Shown piece after piece: positions 59,268 through 64,000 of a DNA stretch of 64,000 nt. Source of the stretch: Ruminococcus sp. (GTDB lineage: Bacteria > Bacillota > Clostridia > Oscillospirales > Ruminococcaceae); NCBI GenBank assembly GCA_017542475.1, contig JAFXXD010000041.1, forward strand, positions 124,001 through 188,000. The letters are read 5' to 3'. Under the pieces are notes generated by a model, which did no database searches, was not told the DNA's origin, and saw nothing but the letters and a program-made list of their open reading frames with translations. How positions within the stretch are numbered: position 1 is the first letter of the stretch; the number at the start of each line of letters is the position of its first letter. A program made the position numbers and the translations under genes.

Positions 59268-59445
59268 TTTATTCCAAGGGCTCTGCCCTTGACCCGCCAG
59301 AAGCTCTGCCTCTGGACTCCGCTGGGACTCTGTCCCAGACCCTGCAAAGGGACGCAGTCCCTTTGAACCCAGCTACGATGCCGCTCGCAAGCTCGCTTAC
59401 TTTGCACAAAAGGCAAAGTCTGCTTTCGGCGGGTAGCTGATAGGT
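59268..59445. repeat. Repeat tract, inverse copy of 25899-26100 type
   Basis: CCAAGGGCTCTGCCCTTG, AGAAGCTCTGCCTCT, GGGACTCTGTCCC, AAAGGGACGCAGTCCCTTT, GCCGCTCGCAAGCTCGC and AAAGGCAAAGTCTGCTTTCGGC. The same elements in reversed order and strand appear after engB. It lies upstream of the GH44 gene, downstream of the XRE gene; no ORF. Confidence 0.72.
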
Positions 59446-59461
59446 TATTAAACCATGTTTT

Positions 59462-60316
59462 CTATTCGTTAGTGTCCTGCGTGTTATGCCTGAAAGGCGC
59501 TCTTGTCCATGTGTCGATATCGGGTTCGGGGAAGGATATGTAGTTGACGAGCGACTTCGCGAGCGTCAGTATGCCAACGAGAGGGACATTGTGCACATAG
59601 CCGTATATCGGGAAGGTCTCGCCGCCTGTGTTGGCTGTGAGCTGCCACATTATGCCGAGCCTTTCACAGCGGTCAACTATGACGGATACCGTCTCGTGCG
59701 GCATATCGAGCTCCTTCGAGATGCACTCCTTCGTCAGGATATTGTTCCTGCTCAGAGTCTCGGCGTAGGATATGACCTTCATCGCGTTTTCGTCCGACAG
59801 CAGCGAGAACAGCTCAAGCAGACGCGGTTCGATGGAAAAATAGCTGTTTATGCCGTTCTCGGGTACCCGCATAAAGCATACGTACTGCATATCGGGATTA
59901 AGCCGCGCGATGGCGAGCGCGTTGTCCGTGCGTACCTGTGCGTATGTCTCGCGGGTGAAGCTCTCGGGGAGACTTGCATGCTCGGGACTCGGTCCCGTCC
60001 TGAAAGCGCACAGGAGCGTGTATATCAGCTCCATAGCACGCTTGCCCTTCTCCGCCTCGTCGAGCTTGCCTACCTCCTCGATAACGGCTGTATTGAGGCT
60101 TATCTTTCCGTCCTCGTCCTTCAGCCCGAACAGAACGTCGAGGGAGACGTCCAGTATCTGCGACAGCTTCGGCAGAAGCTCGCAGTCGGGGTAGCTGCCC
60201 TTTTCCCACTTCGAGACAGCCTGCGGTGTAATTGATAGCTTCTGTGCAAGCTGCTGTTGTGTGAGACCTGCCCTTTTCCTGTATCTGACAAGGTTTTCGT
60301 TAAAGTTCAACTTCAT
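59462..60316 (-). CDS. XRE-family transcriptional regulator
   Basis: A 284-residue regulator with an N-terminal Cro/C1 helix-turn-helix (LVRYRKRAGLTQQQLAQKLSITPQAVSKWEKGSYPDCELLPKLSQIL, residues about 8-55). A middle region may bind a ligand. The C-terminal segment has a second helix-turn-helix-like stretch (ILTKECISKELDMPHETVSVIVDRCERLGI), unusual for small XRE proteins. It lies upstream of, and on the same strand as, the GH44 gene, so control of that gene is possible but unproved. Confidence 0.82.
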   Translation of the reverse strand: MKLNFNENLVRYRKRAGLTQQQLAQKLSITPQAVSKWEKGSYPDCELLPKLSQILDVSLDVLFGLKDEDGKISLNTAVIEEVGKLDEAEKGKRAMELIYTLLCAFRTGPSPEHASLPESFTRETYAQVRTDNALAIARLNPDMQYVCFMRVPENGINSYFSIEPRLLELFSLLSDENAMKVISYAETLSRNNILTKECISKELDMPHETVSVIVDRCERLGIMWQLTANTGGETFPIYGYVHNVPLVGILTLAKSLVNYISFPEPDIDTWTRAPFRHNTQDTNE

Positions 60317-60358
60317 TTTGAGAGCGTCCTCCCTTTTGTGAAATTGCGGGTGAATTGC

Positions 60359-60370
60359 GTAAACGTTTAC
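60359..60370. promoter_or_regulatory. LacI/CcpA-type palindrome in XRE leader
   Basis: GTAAACGTTTAC is a perfect 12-bp palindrome, the typical core of LacI-family operators and similar to cre sites. It lies about 26-37 nt downstream of the predicted transcription start of the XRE gene, where binding would block elongation. Confidence 0.6.
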
Positions 60371-60401
60371 AATTTAACTCTAATGTTCGTCCTTTGATTG
60401 T

Positions 60402-60430
60402 ATTATAACACATCGTAAAGTTGATTTCAA
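60402..60430 (-). promoter_or_regulatory. Promoter for the XRE regulator gene
   Basis: On the minus strand TTGAAA (60430-60425) and TGTTATAAT with TATAAT at 60407-60402; 17-bp spacer. Confidence 0.82.
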
Positions 60431-60479
60431 GCGATTGTATCTTTATATTTTTCAACTGTAGGTTGAGCACGCGGACAAA

Positions 60480-60604
60480 ATGTAGGGGCGGATATTATCC
60501 GCCCGCAAAAACCGATAAACCAATGGCAACACAATGTAGGGACGACCGGCGGTCGTCCGTTGATTTATGTAGGATTCGCGGACGCGCAATGCGCGTCCCT
60601 ACAA
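60480..60604. repeat. Three TGTAGGG palindromes downstream of the GH36 gene
   Basis: TGTAGGGGCGGATATTATCC (same as 7689), TGTAGGGACGACCGGCGGTCG and CGCGGACGCGCAATGCGCG followed by TCCCTACA (near-identical to one at 11331-11354). Confidence 0.78.
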
Positions 60605-60606
60605 TG

Positions 60607-62247
60607 TCATAGTTTGTACGTTCTTGTGATGACCTTTTCGCCGAGCTGATACGTCACAATGAGCTCGCTGTCGTCTATCGCGGCGGAGAGCACCTCCGCA
60701 CCGCGCATTCGCATTATGCCGCCGAGCAGACGCATCTCCTCGTCGCCGTAGAATGCCATATCGTCCGACGTGAACAGCACGCTTCCCGCTGCGGCGTTGA
60801 CCTCGCCGAGCGCCATTTTCTGCGGTATCGTCAGTGTGTTTCCGTCGCTCCTCAGTATGAATACATCGGGGTCGCTGAGGAATGCGCGTCCGTTGAGCTG
60901 ACGGCGGAAAACGGTGTCGAGTATGGTCGTCCTCGTGCTGATACGCTCTCGGTGAGCAAGGCGCATAAACGGCTTGTCGTCCCAGTCGGGCGAGACGTCA
61001 CAGCCTATGCGGCAGTAGTCGGCTCTGCCGAATGACGAGGCGAGCGGTACTCCGCACGCGAGAATGAACGCGTCGCCTGCGCACTCGCGGAGGAAGTCCA
61101 TAGCGTCAGCCATGACCTGTCCGCGGGTCTTGTCGCGGCGGGGAAGTATGCACGCCGCATAGAGGAAGTCGAGCTTCAGGAGCTTGAATCCCCACACGTT
61201 GATAACGGTGTCGAAGACGTCGCGGAGGTAGTCGCGGACGTCGGGATTGTAGATATCGAGAGCGTAGAAGCCCGACCAGTTCGAGCCGCCTCTTACGTAG
61301 GAGCCGTCGTCGTTTTGCAAAAGCCAGCTCTTGTGGGTCATATACAGTATCGAATTCTCCTCGCACACGAACGGCGCCAGCCATATTCCCGCGAGCATTC
61401 CCGCTTCGGTGATACGGTCAGCCTCCGCCTTCATACCCTCGGGGAATTTGCCGTGGTCGGTGTAGAGCCAGTCGCCAACGACCGACTGCCAGCCGTCGTC
61501 TATCTGGAAGACGTCCGCCTTGTACTTCTGCTCAGCCATTGCGCGGAGGTCGGCTCCGATGATGTCGGAGCTTATGCTCTGATAGTGGCGGTACCAGCTG
61601 GTGTAGCCGTATATCGGCTTTGCCTCGGGACGGAGCTTAACTCCGAGAAGGTCAAAGTAGGAGTCGAATACCTCCTTCTCCGAGCCGTCGGTGAGAAGGA
61701 GCTTCAAGCCCTCGTATCTGCCGTTTATCGCGAGCCCGCGGCAGTCCTTCGTGAAGATGAGCTCGTCGGAGTAGGTCTTCGTCCTTATGAGGGTGAAGCC
61801 GCAGTCCTCAGACAGCGAGCCTACGAAATTGTAGCTCTCGCCCGTGCGGATATAGCCGTAGCTCCAGCCGTGGAGCTCGCCCTGTGCGCCCGAGTAGCCA
61901 GTGAAGCTGTAGTCGCCGTACTGCGAGAAAGCCTGTTTTTCGGCGATATTGTGAGGAATGTGGTCGATGCCCTTCATCTTGTCGTATATCGTGTGCTCGT
62001 AGGAGTCCGTCCACGACTGGTAGCCGTTGAGGAAGATGCGGTCGGACTCGCAGTAGCCGAAGCGGAACTGCGCGGTGAGCTCGGTTATGATTATCTCGTC
62101 GGAGCTCTCCACCGAGGCGGTGAACACGTCGCCCTCTGTGGAGATATTGAGCGATACGAGGTCGCTCTTTATGCTTCGGCGGGTATGGACGGTGAATGTC
62201 TCGTCGCCGTATTCATACGAAAATGTAACGGATTCAAGCTTTATCAT
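60607..62247 (-). CDS. GH36-family alpha-galactosidase (compact form)
   Basis: A 546-residue clan GH-D enzyme. YGYTSWYRHYQSI, the VFQIDDGWQSVVGDW motif, LKLDFLYAA (catalytic nucleophile Asp) and RIGCDVSPDWDD (acid/base Asp) are the GH36 landmarks. The N-terminal beta-domain is shorter than in the ~700-residue enzymes; no signal peptide, so cytosolic. Start at the ATG 62247, 9 nt after GGGAGG; a TTG at 62253 is in frame. It lies 30 nt downstream of the TetR gene and is probably under its control, acting on raffinose- or galactoside-type substrates. Confidence 0.87.
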   Translation of the reverse strand: MIKLESVTFSYEYGDETFTVHTRRSIKSDLVSLNISTEGDVFTASVESSDEIIITELTAQFRFGYCESDRIFLNGYQSWTDSYEHTIYDKMKGIDHIPHNIAEKQAFSQYGDYSFTGYSGAQGELHGWSYGYIRTGESYNFVGSLSEDCGFTLIRTKTYSDELIFTKDCRGLAINGRYEGLKLLLTDGSEKEVFDSYFDLLGVKLRPEAKPIYGYTSWYRHYQSISSDIIGADLRAMAEQKYKADVFQIDDGWQSVVGDWLYTDHGKFPEGMKAEADRITEAGMLAGIWLAPFVCEENSILYMTHKSWLLQNDDGSYVRGGSNWSGFYALDIYNPDVRDYLRDVFDTVINVWGFKLLKLDFLYAACILPRRDKTRGQVMADAMDFLRECAGDAFILACGVPLASSFGRADYCRIGCDVSPDWDDKPFMRLAHRERISTRTTILDTVFRRQLNGRAFLSDPDVFILRSDGNTLTIPQKMALGEVNAAAGSVLFTSDDMAFYGDEEMRLLGGIMRMRGAEVLSAAIDDSELIVTYQLGEKVITRTYKL

Positions 62248-62277
62248 CAGCAATAGCCTCCCTTGAAGCGCCGCGGG

Positions 62278-62925
62278 TCACACCTTTTTCAGGAAGTAAA
62301 CGGCGGCTTCTATAACTGTTTCGAGCTCCTTCGTAGCCAGTGAAAAATCGTCGGAGGGGAGAAGGTCGCCCTGTATCATCTTCTTGCACAGCTCCATATA
62401 CGTGTGCGCGAACGACAGGTAGAAGAGCTGGATATTCTCTATCTCGCGTATACTGCCGTCCTCAATGCCTGCAAGGTAGGCTGTCTCGAATACGGGGTAG
62501 AAGTTGATTATCGCCTTGTCGTAGGCGACGAGCTTCTCCTTGGGGACGTTCTCGCGTATTATCATCAGGTCGAACTCGCCGAGGAGCTTCATAAACGCGG
62601 GGTGTGCCTCGTAGAGGACGATGAACATACGCATAAGGTCGGAGCACTGCTTCAGTCCCGTCTGCTTCTTGAACACGGGCGACTCGAAAACGCCGCCGAA
62701 CATCTTTTTCAGCTCCTCCCACAGGTGGGTCATCGCGGCGATGGTTATGCCTGTCTTGGTGCCGAAGTAGCGGTAGAGCGTGGCAACTCCTATCCCGCAC
62801 TCGTCGGCGATATCGGTCATCTTCACATTTTCAATTCCGCTGCGCAGGAACATCTGAGCACTCACCTCGACAGCGTGGTGGATACGTTTACTGCGGAAAT
62901 TCTGCGGTGTATACTCGTTTTCCAC
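62278..62925 (-). CDS. TetR-family transcriptional regulator
   Basis: A 215-residue regulator. N-terminal helix-turn-helix RIHHAVEVSAQMFLRSGIENVKMTDIADECGIGVATLYRYFGTKTGI (about 14-60) and an all-helical ligand/dimer domain. GTG start 8 nt after GAGGAGG. It is followed by the GH36 gene in the same unit. The promoter region holds six copies of a 6-bp half-site, likely its own operator. Sugar-responsive TetR proteins next to glycosidases are known in this group; the ligand is not evident. Confidence 0.87.
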   Translation of the reverse strand: MENEYTPQNFRSKRIHHAVEVSAQMFLRSGIENVKMTDIADECGIGVATLYRYFGTKTGITIAAMTHLWEELKKMFGGVFESPVFKKQTGLKQCSDLMRMFIVLYEAHPAFMKLLGEFDLMIIRENVPKEKLVAYDKAIINFYPVFETAYLAGIEDGSIREIENIQLFYLSFAHTYMELCKKMIQGDLLPSDDFSLATKELETVIEAAVYFLKKV

Positions 62926-62955
62926 TTGACAAACCTCCTCTTTTATGGTAAAATA

Positions 62956-62984
62956 AAAGTAGCATATGATAGCTTTACTATCAA
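62956..62984 (-). promoter_or_regulatory. Candidate promoter for tetR-GH36
   Basis: On the minus strand TTGATA (62984-62979) lies 17 bp upstream of TACTTT (62961-62956), with TG one base before it (extended -10). The -35 box is inside the operator array. Confidence 0.5.
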
Positions 62985-63024
62985 TGATAGACTATGACTA
63001 TCATTTGATAGATATAGTCTATCA
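62967..63024. promoter_or_regulatory. Array of six TGATAG/CTATCA half-sites (operator)
   Basis: Half-sites at 62967 (TGATAG), 62978 (CTATCA), 62985 (TGATAG), 62998 (CTATCA), 63006 (TGATAG) and 63019 (CTATCA) alternate strictly. They form two compact palindromes (CTATCA-A-TGATAG and CTATCA-TT-TGATAG) and three wider TGATAG-N-CTATCA ones. The array fills the region between divergent tetR and the GrpB-family gene. Confidence 0.8.
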
Positions 63025-63088
63025 CATTTCTATATTATTGTCAATAGCTTTCGGAACAAAACCGACAGAGCAGTGCGGGAGGCGCAGT

Positions 63089-63655
63089 ATGGATATCGGT
63101 CTTCGCCGCGGAACCGTAGCGGTCGTGCAGCACAGAGCCGAATGGGAAACGGCTGCGGAGCAGACGGTCAGGCTGCTGAGGGATATTCTCGGTGATACTG
63201 CCGCAGACGTGCAGCACGTCGGGAGTACGGCGGTAAAGACTATCTGCGCGAAGCCGATAATAGATATTGCCGTCGGAGTGCCCGTGCTCGACGATATACT
63301 CGGGTTTAACGATGTTCTTGCAGAGAACGGATTCATCTTCCGCGGACAGGACGTGCCCGAGCAGTATCTCTATGTGTGCGGCACGGACGATGTGAGAACG
63401 CACCATATCCACGTTGTCAGCTGCGGCTCGGAGGCGTGGGAGAATTACGTGAATATGCGGGATTATCTGAACTGCCACGCTGAGGAAGCGCAGGCGTATT
63501 CAGCGCTGAAGCAGCGGCTGGCTGAACAGTATCCCAACGACAGAGCGGCGTATACCGCGATGAAAAGCGAGATGATAGGCGAGCTCCTGCGCAGGGCGAG
63601 ACAATGGCGTGGGGCTGACATACAAAGGGAATACCCTGTTTTTTCGGGGAAATGA
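63089..63655 (+). CDS. GrpB-family protein (nucleotidyltransferase-like fold)
   Basis: A 188-residue protein of the GrpB family (PF04229): VQHVGSTAVKTICAKPIIDIAVGV is the diagnostic segment with the GST..PIIDI pattern of nucleotidyltransferase folds, followed by THHIHVV and the Arg/Lys-rich helix YSALKQRLAEQYPNDRAAYTAMK. Members are of unclear function; some are fused to CoaE. ATG at 63089 after GGGAGG. Divergent from tetR and sharing its operator region. Confidence 0.85.
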   Translation: MDIGLRRGTVAVVQHRAEWETAAEQTVRLLRDILGDTAADVQHVGSTAVKTICAKPIIDIAVGVPVLDDILGFNDVLAENGFIFRGQDVPEQYLYVCGTDDVRTHHIHVVSCGSEAWENYVNMRDYLNCHAEEAQAYSALKQRLAEQYPNDRAAYTAMKSEMIGELLRRARQWRGADIQREYPVFSGK

Positions 63656-63722
63656 GCCTGATTCGGACAGGCTCGGGGATGAGCGGACTTGTTTGATAAC
63701 GTGAAGTATAGATGTCCGCGTA

Positions 63723-63761
63723 AAAGCTCCCACATCGCATTGCGGTGTGGGAGCTTTTTTC
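63723..63761. terminator. Bidirectional terminator between GrpB-family and sortase genes
   Basis: AAAAGCTCCCACA / TGTGGGAGCTTTT with an inner CGCATTGCG loop and T-runs on both strands, placed between convergent genes. Confidence 0.9.
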
Positions 63762-63763
63762 GC

Positions 63764-64000
63764 CTATTCCGTCCGAGCCGCACGTACTGTTACGCGCGTC
63801 CTGCCGCTGAGGTCGCAGGTGAAGAGCGTGAGCTGCCAGTCGGTGACGCTCCCGCCGAGCATAGAGCTGATATCCGTGCCGTCAACGCTCTCGGTTGTGA
63901 TGACCGTATACCGCGTGCTCACGCCTTCGCAGTCCGTGAAGACGAGCTCATCACCGTCGGCGAGCTCCTTTATCCTGCCGAAGTGGCTGTTGTAGTTGTG
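63764..64000 (-). CDS. Sortase, C-terminal part (truncated by window edge)
   Basis: The last 78 codons of a minus-strand gene. HNYNSHFGRIKELADGDELVFTD is the sortase segment containing the catalytic His, and LTLFTCDLSGRTRVTVRA carries the catalytic Cys (TLxTC-type) and the active-site Arg. Sortases anchor surface proteins to peptidoglycan. In ruminococci they attach cellulosome scaffoldins, which fits the dockerin enzyme 4.5 kb away. The class (B, D or E) cannot be settled from this part. Confidence 0.85.
   Translation of the reverse strand, partial: HNYNSHFGRIKELADGDELVFTDCEGVSTRYTVITTESVDGTDISSMLGGSVTDWQLTLFTCDLSGRTRVTVRAARTE

Overview
The window looks like a chromosomal segment of a fibrolytic, succinate-forming anaerobic Firmicute of the Ruminococcus group (Oscillospiraceae). 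The basis is a secreted GH44 glycanase with a C-terminal type I dockerin, oxygen-sensitive ferredoxin-linked enzymes (IorAB, HdrABC, FlxABCD), a sortase, Firmicute-type Shine-Dalgarno sites and promoters, and GC-rich coding DNA. The species assignment is inference; no rRNA or tRNA gene was recognised.

Layout. 1-5.9 kb: 3' end of a GH25 muramidase, two small membrane proteins, a PHP phosphatase, and a minus-strand folT-folC folate operon under a THF riboswitch, then a HAD phosphatase. 5.9-11.1 kb: iorA, two small ORFs, iorB, a phenylacetate-CoA ligase, a Cse60-like protein and a double-ACT protein, which together look like an arylacetate/arylpyruvate module. 11.5-22.5 kb: zinc-ribbon protein, membrane lipase, CmpB-like protein, malQ-lipoprotein-glgP glucan operon, a Ca-type P-ATPase and an SLC13-like permease. 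22.8-27.7 kb: lon, engB, lysA. 28.2-45.6 kb: the metabolic core. Aconitase and isocitrate dehydrogenase form the oxidative TCA arm. A rex gene follows that is interrupted by an amber codon. Fumarase leads a run of nine tightly packed genes encoding HdrB, HdrC, HdrA, FlxD/MvhD, FlxC-like, FlxB-like and FlxA proteins and a two-subunit fumarate reductase without membrane anchors. An AspT/SucE-type exporter follows. The simplest reading is an NADH-dependent, flavin-based electron-bifurcating complex wired to soluble fumarate reduction, with succinate export next door. 46-49 kb (minus): murD, a MurL-like epimerase and a DtxR/MntR regulator. 49-56.5 kb (minus): thioesterase, two tandem very large solute-binding-type lipoproteins, and a sigma/anti-sigma pair. 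56.8-64 kb: GH44-dockerin enzyme, XRE regulator, GH36 alpha-galactosidase with its TetR regulator and a six-half-site operator array, GrpB-family protein and the 3' part of a sortase.

The intergenic DNA carries several families of dispersed imperfect palindromes and repeats. One has been recruited into the C-terminus of EngB and another supplies a stop codon. The strongest leads for new biology are the Hdr-Flx-fumarate reductase cluster, the Rex amber codon together with two Rex-like operators at aconitase and fumarase, the MurD-MurL pair, and the TetR operator array.
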